A DNA stretch of 64,000 nt from Cliona cf. orientalis (GCA_963930775.1 OZ005699.1:7585501-7649500), one strand, 5' to 3'. Positions 1 to 23,860 are shown, counted from the stretch's first letter. Notes: a model not told the origin generated them from the letters alone. Numbers and translations: made by a program.

Positions 1-12382
<12,382 letters not shown>

Positions 12383-14183
12383 GGAGCTCGAGTTCATTCG
12401 TCTCGAGTTGCTCGCGCAACTTGAATAATCCAGTTTACACCTCGAGATTCAAGCTTTATACAATAGCATACATGCAGGCCACGGTACGCGGTCACAGCAA
12501 ATTTGGTCACATTGAGCATTTCCGTTTGCGTACGTATGCACCGCCCGCTAAGAATAGAGTGGGCCCATAAATTCGCGCATACAACGTTAGCTATAATAAA
12601 GCTAACGTCTGAGATACTATAAATGATATTATTAAATCCATGCATGTATAAGTATGGATGTGGCTTATTGCTATCCTAGTATGTAGTTAGAATCATTGTC
12701 TATATTCTCATCATCGGCATAGCTAGTAGCAGGCTCAGTATAATATTACATACGCATACTAAAGGATAGAACTTCAAGATACACTCTGATTCAAACTTGA
12801 CTATCAACATTCCTTGGTACAGCTATATTCAATGAAAGCACTGGAATGCAGAACCCCTGCTGCCAAATATACTGGGGATCACCTAGTATGACATATTACA
12901 GCGCCTTTCCCTATAATATTGTAATATGTAAAATCATGACATGACTTTTTGTATACATATATTGACATGTGTTCAGCAGTGCCAAGTTATATTGATATAT
13001 ATCAAACTCTTACCTCATATAGGATATCATGATAATATTCTAGGGTATGCTAGCTAGACTCTACTTAGAAATCATGATCAATAGATCGAAGCCTCTATAA
13101 TAATATTATAATTAGCTAGATAAATTAAATTATTATGGTTAGCTATACAGCCCACATACAATTGCATGCCACGTGAGGCTCAAGTAGCTATATTGCAGGA
13201 ATATTTAACTTCAGTTTGTATCCCACCTATGATGTAGATCAAAGCTACCACCAGGGCAATAATTATTATACTGGATATTGCCCTGTGGCTAGGGCTATAT
13301 CATTATCAGAATAAGAATTATTGCCTTGACTACTACAGGTACCTGGCCCAGTGGTCAGACTCAGTTGCCACACCTGTTATTGCAAAGGTGGGGATGCAAA
13401 CCAGTTAACATACCCTACTCTAGTGCTGATGCACTCATGCATATAACAACCTGATATATTATTAATTTATATACAGCCGTTGGGTTTCGCCCTCCTATTA
13501 CTGCACTAGAACTCTTGCATTATATTCCATACAGCACTACAGGGGTGTATTAACCATAACATATCTAGATTCAGATAAGGACTAGATCTATACCAATTAA
13601 GAGTATAATATTATAACTTGAGGAGGGAAAGGGAGTAGCTATCCTATTGGTATTGCCTTGTGCAAACACCCTGATAAGGCCTAAAATACTATGGGGATAC
13701 TATGGGGGTCATGCACCTGTACTTATTTGTGGTAACCTGCTGACCATGCACATTGACCTTACCACAAACAAGTACAGGTGCGAAAGGTCAATGTGCATGG
13801 TCAGCAGGTTACCACAAACAAGTACAGGTGCATGACCGCCCATAGTATTTTAGGCCTTATCATTGCTATAGATGGACCGCTATGGTAACCATGTATACAA
13901 GTGTATACAAACCCGCAGTTATTATGCCAGACGTTTGTGGCAAGTTTGTGTGTAAGATAGTGAAACTTGACCTCTATACTTGGCAAAGGGTGTTTGAACA
14001 CAGCAATAAGAAGTAGCTAAGACGCACTCTCTCTCCTCTTATATTATACTCTTGTCTATACCAAGTATGACTTAATTCGTGGGCTTGAACACAGTGTAGC
14101 TAGCTAGTGGTCAATATCACACTGTTGTGACCATATTAGATTGTGATATTCACGATAGCACTGAGGTGTGTAGCATAATAATG
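12383..14183. other. Intergenic region between SRCR gene and kinase
   Basis: No gene is recognised. It should contain the SRCR gene promoter just above 12382. The only structured item seen is the large palindrome at 13671-13861. Confidence 0.5.
13671..13861. repeat. Large imperfect palindrome, about 190 bp
   Basis: The left arm, beginning TGATAAGGCCTAAAATACTATGG and running through CCTGTACTTATTTGTGGTAACC to GGTCAGCAGG on the other strand, is matched by the right arm ending CCATAGTATTTTAGGCCTTATCA. The loop is about 23 bp and itself repeats part of the arm (ACCACAAACAAGTACAGGTGC). The left arm carries about 12 extra bases. Confidence 0.8.
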
Positions 14184-14259
14184 CGTGCGCGCGCATAGCT
14201 ATATATATCTATAGGTCGGGCGCCCGACCTATAGATATATATAGCTATGCGCGCGCACG
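14184..14259. repeat. Perfect 76-bp palindrome without spacer
   Basis: Positions 14184-14221 and 14222-14259 are exact reverse complements centred on GGGCGCCC, with arms containing ATAGCTATATATATCTATAGG. Such a sequence forms a cruciform or hairpin. No known motif is recognised. Confidence 0.9.
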
Positions 14260-15059
14260 GTATGGTTTATTTCTTATTTAACGAACACCAAAACGCCAAT
14301 TATTGCATTCCAGAGGGACACAGTAGTGCGACCCTTTTCACCAGGCCCTTTCTCCCTTTTTGCGTAGGAGGGGCTGGGCACGAGACTAGCTCAGGGAAGT
14401 GGAGTCAGTGGACTGATTGGTACAACACTGACCTTTCCAGTTTTCGACCATTACCTTACTCATTCAAATTTTAACTCTCTCCTCACTGAAATGATCACCC
14501 CACCCACCTGTCTGAGTCTCTCGTGTATTCGTGGGCTCGCTCAGGATCGCCCCGAATTATTTATTTAAGAGCACTAGATAAAATACGCAATACCTCAGTG
14601 ACATCCAAAAACACAACTTAATGGATAATGGGAGAGTAGGAGGGACACGGTGCGTGAAACTGCCACGCCCATTTCTAGACTCTGCATAAACGGAGCATGC
14701 GCTGGCGACATATTAATATTATTGGGGCGGGGCCTGTGCGCATGCGCGTAAGCTTATATCGGTGAGATTGATCGTGAAATTAATGGTTTAAGCCTCGGCA
14801 GGTCTCGATGCCTTGGAGGAGTCGACGCCATACTTTTGCTTTTATGGATCCGAGTCATACGATCGGTCAAGCAGTCGATCATGAATACTTTTGCTGGCAT
14901 ATTATATTGCGCATGCTCCAACGCTCGTGTAAGGGGGACCGTATGGGGGGCCAATTTTAGCAGGAACAGACGATCCGGGGAACCAGGAAACCATTTATTT
15001 CGTGACAGATCTTCAGAACGTTCGTGACTCTCGGCTATTAAAGAAGATAGCAGCTAGTG
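14260..15059. other. Intergenic DNA / probable promoter and 5' UTR of the kinase gene
   Basis: No gene is recognised. GC-richer sequence with GGGGCGGGGCC near 14726 and GCATGCGC motifs about 300 bp upstream of the kinase start could be its promoter. This is inference from position and composition. Confidence 0.3.
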
Positions 15060-17162
15060 ATGCCAAGGACAGGCGGTCGTTCTGGAGGTGGTGGTCATTC
15101 GAGTGGTGGTGGTGGTCGATCGAAAGGAGGAGGAGGAGTAGTGCACGTTAGTGGATACACGAGAGCGAACGGGACGTATGTGGCTGGCTACACAAGATCC
15201 TCACCTGGGGCCGGCGTCTCACGGAGCAGGTCGGCCTCTTCTTCGAGTTCAGCTGGTCGTAGTACCACCAGCGGCTACAGCTCTGTCGCAAGTCCGATGA
15301 GCACGAGCGGTACTGGATTAGTACACGTGAGAGGCTATACGAGGTCCGACGGGACGCATGTGGCTGGGTACACAAGATCCTCGCCTGGTGGCGCCTCACG
15401 GAGTAGAGCGGCCTCTTCTTCGAGTTCAGCTGGTCGTAGTACCACCAGTGACTACAGCTCTGTCACAAGCCCGATGAGCACAAGCAGTACTCTCTCCAGT
15501 GGATTAGCAAACGTGAGCCAGTGGATTAGTACGAAGGTTGCATCCTATATGGGAGCATCACCAAAGTCCACCGTGGCCACAAAACCTCCAAGTGCAACGA
15601 GTGTAAGCTTTGATGCACCAGATACGGTCCATGTTTCTGGCTACACAGGAGCTGACGGTAAATATGTTGCTGGATACACAAGGTCTAAGCCAGAGACCAG
15701 CTCTCAGAGTCAAAGTAGCATTGCAAGTGCAACTTCAACAGATGAAAATGTGGTACACGTAAAAAGCCACACAAGAGCAGATGGAGTACATGTGCATGCA
15801 CACACTAGATCACTGCCAGGAACGAAGAGCGATATCGATAACGGTAGCAAAAGCTCAGGTGAAAAGCGTTATTATGTCGACAATGCGTTCAACAGAAAGC
15901 ACAACCGAGTTGGACGGGAGGTGGGTACTTGTGTGATTTCAAAGAAGCCCACTGCAGCAACGAGCAATGGTCAAGAAGTTAGAACAACCAATGCAGCAGC
16001 CAAAAATGAAAAGAAACAACGCTTTTATGTCGATAGTCCACAAAATCGGCGTCTTGGAAGAGTAGGGAAGCCTATTCCGTCACGAAAAGGACTAAAACAG
16101 AAGCTGATGGAAGAGAAGACTTTGGAGGAGCTCCGTATGCTAATTAGAAATCTTCAGTTTGCACGTCCGGAGTATGATCTTGAATACGAGTATGCATTGG
16201 AGAATGCCGTGAATGACATGGAACGTGAAGAAGTGGAAGAGAAATGGAGGAGAATGAGAGTAGAACCAGAGACCAATATAATTCAACTGTCACAGGTTCA
16301 AATGCATAACAAGATCATTCCTTTCTCTGAGTTACAGCTGGAGGATAAGCCAATTGGACGTGGCGGATTTGGGGAAGTGTATGCAGCTATGTGGCACAAT
16401 ACTCCAGTTGCTTTCAAGAAGTTCCATCGCCAGCACATGTCCAAACGTAACAAAGAAAGTTTCGAAATGGAAATAATCATTTTAGCCTCACTGAATCGTC
16501 CGAATATTGTTCGAATGTTCGGATCTGTCATCGAGGTGGGAAATATCGGAATTGTGATGGAGTACATGCATTGTAGTCTCTTCCACGCCATTTTTATCGA
16601 CGAAACCGAATTTTCTGATGATGATAAGAAATCTATAGTGAGTCAGATGGTGGATGCTGTACACTATCTGCACACTCATGATCCGAAAATCGCTCACTGT
16701 GACATCAAGAGCGAAAACATTCTCCTCGACAAGAACAATAACGCGAAACTGACCGATTTCGGACTCAGTACGATGAAAAACGACACCGAATCAACTCAAT
16801 CAAACCAGGGAGCCGTGCTACCCAGAAGAGGCACTCCTCGCTATTCAGCTCCTGAGATCCTCCGTGGAGAGCTACTCAAGACCTATCAGCTCTTTCCAGC
16901 CGATATCTACTCCTTTTCTATCGTTGTATTTGAGGTGATCGCTGAAGAGGAACCGTTCCCTGGCTTAAGCGTGAGGCAGATGGAGGAGAATGTCGGACGC
17001 GGGAACTTGCGCCCCACTCTTCCTGTAGCCGTGACTCGGACGGTCGAAAATCTCTTAAAACGATGCTGGAATGATAGTGCTTACACTCGACCAACTGCCG
17101 ATGAATTTCAACGCATTTGGAGGGGCATTATCAAATTGTACAGCGATGATTGCAATGGCTAG
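15060..17162 (+). CDS. TKL-type protein kinase with N-terminal GYTR repeats
   Basis: An uninterrupted 700-aa reading frame from the ATG at 15060; the codon before it is GTG. Residues 1-27 are Gly/Ser-rich. Four VHV-GYTR-DG-YV-GYTRS-P units begin at about residues 28, 88, 190 and 232. Two YVD--NR---RVG units lie near 270 and 320, and a helical charged segment spans about 345-415. The kinase domain covers about 425-690: Gly loop GRGGFG (433-438), VAFKK Lys (about 453), HCDIKSEN (546-553), DFG (566-568) and APE (597-599). It should phosphorylate Ser/Thr and sits in the TKL group (RIPK/MLK-like) by motif. The HRD Arg is Cys, making it a non-RD kinase. All other catalytic residues are present, so it is probably active. 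No intron is apparent. The function of the repeats is unknown. Confidence 0.88.
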   Translation: MPRTGGRSGGGGHSSGGGGRSKGGGGVVHVSGYTRANGTYVAGYTRSSPGAGVSRSRSASSSSSAGRSTTSGYSSVASPMSTSGTGLVHVRGYTRSDGTHVAGYTRSSPGGASRSRAASSSSSAGRSTTSDYSSVTSPMSTSSTLSSGLANVSQWISTKVASYMGASPKSTVATKPPSATSVSFDAPDTVHVSGYTGADGKYVAGYTRSKPETSSQSQSSIASATSTDENVVHVKSHTRADGVHVHAHTRSLPGTKSDIDNGSKSSGEKRYYVDNAFNRKHNRVGREVGTCVISKKPTAATSNGQEVRTTNAAAKNEKKQRFYVDSPQNRRLGRVGKPIPSRKGLKQKLMEEKTLEELRMLIRNLQFARPEYDLEYEYALENAVNDMEREEVEEKWRRMRVEPETNIIQLSQVQMHNKIIPFSELQLEDKPIGRGGFGEVYAAMWHNTPVAFKKFHRQHMSKRNKESFEMEIIILASLNRPNIVRMFGSVIEVGNIGIVMEYMHCSLFHAIFIDETEFSDDDKKSIVSQMVDAVHYLHTHDPKIAHCDIKSENILLDKNNNAKLTDFGLSTMKNDTESTQSNQGAVLPRRGTPRYSAPEILRGELLKTYQLFPADIYSFSIVVFEVIAEEEPFPGLSVRQMEENVGRGNLRPTLPVAVTRTVENLLKRCWNDSAYTRPTADEFQRIWRGIIKLYSDDCNG

Positions 17163-17597
17163 CTTTTAATACTGCTGCAGACTTTATTATAGTAGGTTAG
17201 ACTTTTGTCAGTTTTGTTAATCATGCTGCACCAAATCATTATGATCGTTTATGGCATTGTAATGATTGGGCAATTCCATTGTTTATTGTATATAATTATC
17301 ATAAGTGCTGTGTATAATGGAAAACACAAACTTTACAGCTTGGGAGTATGAAACCTGCATGTTTTTGAAGTACGTACAGTACAATTCAAAGGTCACCAAC
17401 ACTTCAGGTGTGTAGACTCTCAGACTTCAGAGTTACATACATAAGATGTATATACTATTAATAGGTACTTCTCAAAATTTGGGGAGATTGAGTTGTAACT
17501 ATGTAATCTAGCATTAAGAGCATTCCCAAGGAATTTAACCTTAACATAATGATTATCATAAGTTGTCTCAACAAAAAATCCATATAGTAATTCTAAC

Positions 17598-18139
17598 CAC
17601 TGGCATCAGACTTTCTGCGAATGGCCCTAACTGTTGGTGTTACAAATTTTCTCCTAATCTCTGTGGTGTATGGCATGAGGCTACCACCCACTGCAGAATC
17701 CCCTTTTGACCGCACGTCACCTGTCAAATTAACTTATCATGTCATGTGGCTAACCTGTTTGTGAGTGTGTGACTTAATGTGTTCAGGTGCATACATGATA
17801 TTGTTCGAGAATGTTCTGTGCACAGCAGCTGAGATTAATTATTATTGTCGGACCATTACATGTGTTCTAGAAGGTTGTCTGTACCAGTACCGTTTACACA
17901 AGTGCCTATAGCTATAGCACTAGCTAGGATAGTCTAAGGTACAATAGTCATTTTATGTGTGCATCATGCATTGCACATGTATGAAATTTGTATTATACAC
18001 ATTGCTCCTGACTTGTTTACATAATAACCAGATCCTTAGAAGAAACAACCTCACACACACATACCAGGTATACTCTGTTCAGTTAAGATTGCAGGCAGTA
18101 CTCCACTTTTGATTCCAAAGAATTGCTCTCCTGGCATTC
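17598..18139 (-). pseudogene. Candidate exon pair related to the vWA gene's second exon (fragment)
   Basis: Two splice-bounded open segments lie on the minus strand. 18139-18065 begins GMPGEQFFGIKSGVLPAI and ends at CCTG|GTATGT. 17720-17598 begins GDVRSKGDSAVGG and ends at GTG|GTTAGA. Phases match across the gap. The first segment resembles exon 2 of the vWA gene at 22210-23860 in phase, in its LPSREE-like start and in an identical ATACCTG|GTATGT end. The second copy (about 19390-19990) and a third (about 21650-21745) have lost the reading frame. No start exon or vWA domain is found here, so this is probably a gene relic. Confidence 0.35.
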
Positions 18140-18389
18140 CTATCTAGCCCACGATATATTTCATGGTAATGATAAGAACCTAACCACATGATGCCTCTAT
18201 GCACTGGGTGTGCTCATGCTATAATACGTAATATTGCATGTACTAAGTCATCTATTGCTATAAAATTCAGTTCCTTAGGCCTTCATGATCATATCATTAC
18301 TTGTAGTGATAGGACACATAGCTACTAAGCCTACTATCTCAAATTGAATTTTCTGTATCTCGCCAGCTCATAACGCCTCACCGAAGACA

Positions 18390-18674
18390 ATGTCTTTGAC
18401 ACTTTCACAAGTATCGCTTGAAACACTTCAGCAAAGAGCTAAACAAGTGAACGATGAAAGGGTTGGAGCTACAAATAACATTGAACGAAGGCGAGGTGAA
18501 TACCAACGAGAAGGTTACAGTGGAACGATGTACTATTGTAACACGGACAATATGAAAGATGATGAAGATAGATTGCTAAATCAATGCAAGAGCAGTGGAG
18601 TCTGTCCAAGGAATGTTCAAAAAAAGAGCAATGCCCAAGCCTCTCCAGGGTATGTTTACGTCATTGCAAGTTAA
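18390..18674 (+). CDS. Uncharacterised 94-aa protein, tandem copy 1
   Basis: A complete 94-aa ORF starting MSLTLSQVSLETLQQRAKQ. It has an N-terminal helix-forming region, a basic stretch (IERRRGEYQREGYSG), TMYY, two cysteines in NQCKSSGVC, and a hydrophobic end, GYVYVIAS. There is no signal peptide or transmembrane segment. Its paralogue at 20347 matches end to end with the same length, and differences are mostly substitutions, which supports real coding selection. I do not recognise the family. A short intronless cytosolic protein is the best description. Confidence 0.65.
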   Translation: MSLTLSQVSLETLQQRAKQVNDERVGATNNIERRRGEYQREGYSGTMYYCNTDNMKDDEDRLLNQCKSSGVCPRNVQKKSNAQASPGYVYVIAS

Positions 18675-20346
18675 TTATATAGCAACTGAACAACTTTAGC
18701 AGTGACTGAGAATTAGAACCAAATTTATTATTATACATTGATTAGTTTTTGTTTTGCTATTAGCTTACTTATTATTATGCTATAATAGCTATAGCTAAAT
18801 AAAATTAATATTGATCGTATCTGATTACAACAATTTTAACCACTGGCGCGTCAAACTAGCTATCTGCGTGTCAGTACAGACTCCACTACCTTATCATTGC
18901 GGTGTGTTGCATGTCATTGAATTTAATTACCGCCAAGAATCCCCTTAACTGACAGAGACATCTGGCATAATATGGACAACATGTTTGTGACTTGTGCACT
19001 CATGCATGGTGCATGTGTAGTTGTCATTAGTTTGAGACAGTAGGCCATGCATGCAATCTTAATCATACTGAACCGTTAATTGCAGTCATAGTCCCTTATG
19101 AATTGACTTGTCTATACTAGTCAATATTATTGTTGTTTCCCCATTGAAAATATTCTTGCAGTGTGCATGTGTGCATGTGTGGAGTGTGTGTGCATATGTT
19201 AACTTAGTACTACTTTAGTCTTGTATCAGGACTCAAATCTCACACTTCAGAGTTATGTAAACATTTCAAGATGTTAGTAGTTCTTGAAATCTGGGCGGAT
19301 TGAGTTGTAGCTATGTAATCCAGTATTAAGAGAGCCTTCCCAAGAGAGTGATTATCACTAATTTTCTCAACAAAAGATAGCTGTAACCACTGGCGTCAGA
19401 CTTTCTACGAATGGCCCTGTTGGCGTTTGAAATTTTCTCCTAATCACTGCGGTATATTATGGCATGAGGCTACCACCCAGAATCCCCTTTTGACCGCAGC
19501 CACCTGTCAAACTTAATATTATTATCGAGTCATATGGGTAACATGTTTGTGAGTGTGTGCATGACTTATGTATTCAGGTGCACACGGAATAATATTATGT
19601 TCTGGAATGTTCTGTACCTCATAGCAGCTGCTGGGATGACAAAAAGACCATTAGCTACATGTGTTCTAAAAGGTTGTCTAGTTGTACCGGTACAGTCTAT
19701 ACAAGTGCCTATCATGATAGCTAGATACAATATATAGTAATTTTACACAACAAGTGCATAATTATTATGCTATTGTCACATAATATTATATATATTATGA
19801 ATAGCTACACATGACATTGTCAAATCATGCATTGCATGGGTGTAACATTGCTCCTGACTTAATTTACATAATAACCAGATCCTTAGAAGAAACAACCTCA
19901 CACACACATACCAGGTACGTATACTCTGTTCAGTTAAGGTTGCAGACTAGCACACAGTATTTCACTTTTGATTCCAAAGAATTGCTCTCCTGGCATCCAT
20001 GAAGCCCTATATTCTATCTATCTATAGATGGCTATAATCATTTCATGGTAATGATAAGAACCTAACCGCATGAATGTGATACCTCTAGCTAACCCCTCAG
20101 GGCCCTGATCCCCAATATAGTATACATACACACTGAGTGTGCTCATGCTAAAAATAAAATTCTTTTACGCAATATTGCATAATATTGTACTAGGTATGTA
20201 GTCATCCTATTGCTATAAAATTCAGCTACCCAGGTCTTAATATCATTACATGCAGCGATAAAATACGTACTAGTTATACTAAGCCTACGACCTCAAATTG
20301 AATTTTCTGCATCTTGGATCACGACAGCTTGCAATTGCTGAAGACA

Positions 20347-20631
20347 ATGCCTTTGAAACTTTCTCAAGTAACATTTGAAATGCTTAAGCAAAGAGCAAAG
20401 CAAGTTAATAATGAAAGGGTTGGAGCTACAGCTGACATTGAACGAAGGCGAGGTGAATACGAACGCAGTGGTTACAGTGGAATGATGTATTATTTTAACA
20501 CGGCAAATATGAAAACTGCAGAAAGTACTTTGCTAAATGAATGCAAGAGCAGTGGAGCCTGTCAAAGGAATGTTCAAAAAGTGAGCAATGCCCCAGCCTC
20601 TGCAGGGTACATTTATGTCATTGCAAGTTGA
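20347..20631 (+). CDS. Uncharacterised 94-aa protein, tandem copy 2
   Basis: Paralogue of the gene at 18390 and the same length when started at the ATG at 20347. An earlier in-frame start at 20314 would add 11 residues, but the paralogue has no equivalent. Conserved blocks are QRAKQVN-ERVGAT, IERRRGEY, GYSG-MYY, CKSSG-C-RNVQK-SNA and GY-YVIAS. The high identity lies in a block duplicated with its upstream flank, so both copies probably share regulation. Function is unknown. Confidence 0.65.
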   Translation: MPLKLSQVTFEMLKQRAKQVNNERVGATADIERRRGEYERSGYSGMMYYFNTANMKTAESTLLNECKSSGACQRNVQKVSNAPASAGYIYVIAS

Positions 20632-22209
20632 TTTCGATCTATTTCAGTGACTGAACATGAAGTTGAACTTGAACCAAATTAATTTGTACCTTGCTTATTA
20701 TTATAGAATCTGTTGCTATTATAGCTATTTTCTGATTACTAAGTTGTTATATAGCAGCTGTAGTAATTACAACAGTTTATACTATAATTTGCCGAATTTT
20801 TCTATGGCCCAGTAGCAACTGTTGAACAGTGGTTGGTATACATGTAGCTTCCACTTTAGGCTCTTTTTGCATCATTAATCTTGAGCCTTTGGAGCAATCA
20901 GTAGGCCATGTAACCAAGCTGATGATCTTGTGGCTCTATGATACTTTATAGATAATGGTGATACTAACTGCTTGATATAGGTACTCACATGCAGGGTTAC
21001 TCATGACATTATATAGTACATTTAGCTGATTCGCTACAGCATTATGCTACAGACACTTGCTGGTAGACAGTTGAGCTATGCATGCACTTTAGTCTATTGT
21101 GGTCAATTACACTTCCATAGCACATAAGAGTACTTTTGACCCTATGATACCCCCTCAAATTACTCAGTCACAAGCCTCTATACATCTTGTGGGTACCATG
21201 GCCAATGAAAGGCATGACTATTCTAACCATGAGCCATGAACAACGTTACTAACTTGTGAAGGTATATTATAGTTACTGTATTCCTTCTCAATCTGACTGA
21301 AGAATACATGGCGCCACTGTGAGGTATATAGAAGGCATAACATAATAATTATTGTTGTGTTACGATGCTCAATGACAAGTATATGTTCATGAAGCCTGGG
21401 TTGGGTAAGACAATCTTTGACTTCCTTCTCATGCATCTGGCCATGGGATATTTCCTCTCTAAACCAACAGCAGCTGCGTTTTAGCTTTTTCTTCTATCCT
21501 GCATGTAGTAACTCACTCACAATTATACCATCACAAAATTAATTATCAGATTACATGTTATACACATACCCACACATTGTACACACACACACTTACACAC
21601 ACATGCTTGCACACCCATGTACCTTAGGGATAATACGAACAGCCCATGAAAAATAAGTAGTCTAACCACTTGTGCCAGATTTCTGAGTATATAACTAGCT
21701 ACTATTATAGTATTGCATGAGTTACCACTATTAAAGAGTCCCACATACATTCATGGTTATCATGAGATCAAGACCATGCATAGGGTAGCTATGGCATGTG
21801 GCAGCAAGTAGCTATGAACCTCAGCACCTTTGGGTGCACGTGGCCTGGATGCTGCATGTGGGTTCATTGCCATAAGTCAGTGCAGTTATATACATAGGCT
21901 ATGTGTGCGATTAATCAGTACAAGATTAATAATTGCAATTGGCATCAAGGATGAATATTATTTATTATTGTTGATAGCTATTCTAGGTAAACCTCTGCAC
22001 TTGTTATTAGTTCTGTCCTTCCCACAAGCCACAGCAGCTGCAGTTGCTTTATTATTACTTGTTGACAGTGTATACATCATTATGTACCACATTCACTATA
22101 CACTCTATCATGATACATCAGATCCAGTGACAAAAATTTACCGACAATATCTATACTATTTTTAATTATAGCAGCAAAATCATCTGGGGTAAATATAGTT
22201 TTATAGTCA
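20632..22209. other. Intergenic stretch with a decayed exon remnant
   Basis: No intact gene is recognised. About 21650-21745, read on the minus strand, aligns with the exon-like segment at 17598-17720 and the copy at about 19390-19508, but it is frame-broken. Short CA-rich repeats lie at 21570-21605. Confidence 0.4.
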
Positions 22210-23860
22210 TCAAATATATGGTACAGCACCAGTTGGAGAAAGACTTGCACCACGTGTGTAGCATGATTCAGGGCTGTTGGGTAGAGCATGGAGTAGTCGT
22301 CTAGTGATATTAGTTATCGAACTTTCAAAATCACTGAAACTCTCGTAATTAAAAGCACTGATAGCATCACTGTAGTGATCGATGCACTCTAGTTCAGCTT
22401 GGTCGTAAGTTGGTTGTCCACTCCCACTGCTAATACCAATAGCGTATGTATTTACTCCATAGCGTCTGTGGAGACAACGAACCTCTTGGCAAACATCAAG
22501 GCTTGGGTCGTTACTTTTCCCATCGGTGATGAAGACAACATCCAAACAAGCCGGTGATAGCGTTGGGTCTATTCCACAAGAACTGTGTATCAGATCTTCA
22601 CAGATGCACCTAGCTGTTCCACCGGTACGTGTCAAACCTCCCCTGTATGTAGCATTCCTGATAGCTGATTGAGCATCTTCTCTTCCTGAATAAGTATTTT
22701 GAAAGCAATCAAAACAGAATTCCAAGTTGACAGTTGAACTGAAAGTTATAAGCGCAAACTGAACTTGTTTACAGAACAACGGGGTAAGCTTGGCCAATGC
22801 ATTCTTTACTCTGCCAAATTGGGTTGTTCCTATGCTTCCTGAGGTATCTAGTACAAAGAGAATATTCTGCACCCTGTTGTTGCACTGGGCTTGGCGACGT
22901 TGGCGGAAACGAGGACCATGCTCAAACCAGTTGAATGGAATGGGCTTGGACATATCTGATTCATTATCTTCGGTGACTTTGCGATCGTTTATTAGGTCAT
23001 GTTTGTTTGGAGCCACATCCGACTCAAAAATTTCTTCATCCAATTCTGCTGATCGTTTTCCAATTCCTGTATTGATTAACATTAATGTCAATATTATTAT
23101 AGCTGTAGCTAAGCCTATGATATTATTGTATTATTATAGACATAGAAAGTGGGAACACTGTATATAACACTCTCACATCGAGGTAATCTAGCTTACAAAT
23201 TTACAGTGTAGCTACCATTTCACATACCAGGTATGTGACTGCATATCTGGCCATTTCTTCCATTATGAGGACAACGTCTATTATCAACAATACTTGGACC
23301 AGGACGATCACAACCAATACAAAAAGGTTGTAAAATACCATTTGGTTCAAAATCATAATATCCAGAACGGTCTATAGCTTCATAATTATTTCCTGATCCG
23401 CCGAGTCCCAATGCAAAGATCAGTAATTCCTCTCGAGATGGTAAACCTGAAGTAAGGAGTGTTATAATACCATATAAACAATCTACACAAACAACAGGAT
23501 CATTGTGACATTCAGCTATAAAATTGTATGCTTACATATTCTTCGTGTCTCTCTCACTGGTTGATTACAACCACTGCCAGTCGTTGATCGAGTGCGTTCT
23601 TCAGTGTATGCTCTTCCACTTTCACACTGTGACTGTGGTACATTTGTTTCACTTCCAGAAACTCTCTCCCATGAGCTCCAGCTGCCGTAGGTACAGGGGG
23701 TACTGCTGCAATGAGTGAAGTACTCAGGAGCTGATAAACGTAGGGGATGAGTGCAAGGCAGCTGTCTCCTTCTTCGATGCTGTGCGATTGGGACAGACGA
23801 TGCAAGCAAGATACACTGCTGCACTGTGATGAAAAGGCCGAGAAGGTGAATCGCCTTCAT
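22210..23860 (-). CDS. Secreted TSP1-like plus von Willebrand factor A domain protein
   Basis: Three exons: 23860-23536, 23446-23228 and 23066-22210. They join in frame as 466 aa. The start at 23860 (MKAIHLLGLF) gives a signal peptide followed by a basic RRRR site. Exon 1 carries a thrombospondin type-1-like segment (YGSWSSWERVSGSE ... RTRSTTGSGCNQPV). Exon 2 is Cys/Gly-rich (FCIGCDRPGPS, RCPHNGRNGQIC). Exon 3 holds a vWA domain with the MIDAS residues DTSGSIG, GGT and ITDGKSND, and extra cysteines. An in-frame ATG further upstream would bury the signal peptide, so the later ATG is preferred. Likely an extracellular matrix or adhesion protein. No transmembrane helix is seen. Confidence 0.85.

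Larger units (their letters stand above)
17381..18674. repeat. Segmental tandem duplication, copy A (copy B at about 19225-20631)
   Basis: Long stretches upstream of and including the 94-aa gene at 18390 recur before the gene at 20347. Shared blocks include CTTAGAAGAAACAACCTC, TTTTGATTCCAAAGAATTGC, TTTCATGGTAATGATAAGAA and TCAAATTGAATTTTCTG. The copies have diverged by substitutions and small indels. Confidence 0.8.

Noticed and set aside
12394-12645. 83-aa minus-strand ORF upstream of the SRCR signal-peptide exon
   Set aside because: Different frame from the signal peptide and no SRCR or other motif; likely 5' UTR or promoter.
14836-15027. 63-aa ORF upstream of the kinase
   Set aside because: Probably 5' UTR. 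No recognisable motif, and the kinase frame starts cleanly at 15060.
21830-22165. 111-aa hydrophobic plus-strand ORF
   Set aside because: No start context, domain or paralogue; lies just downstream of the vWA gene's stop on the other strand.
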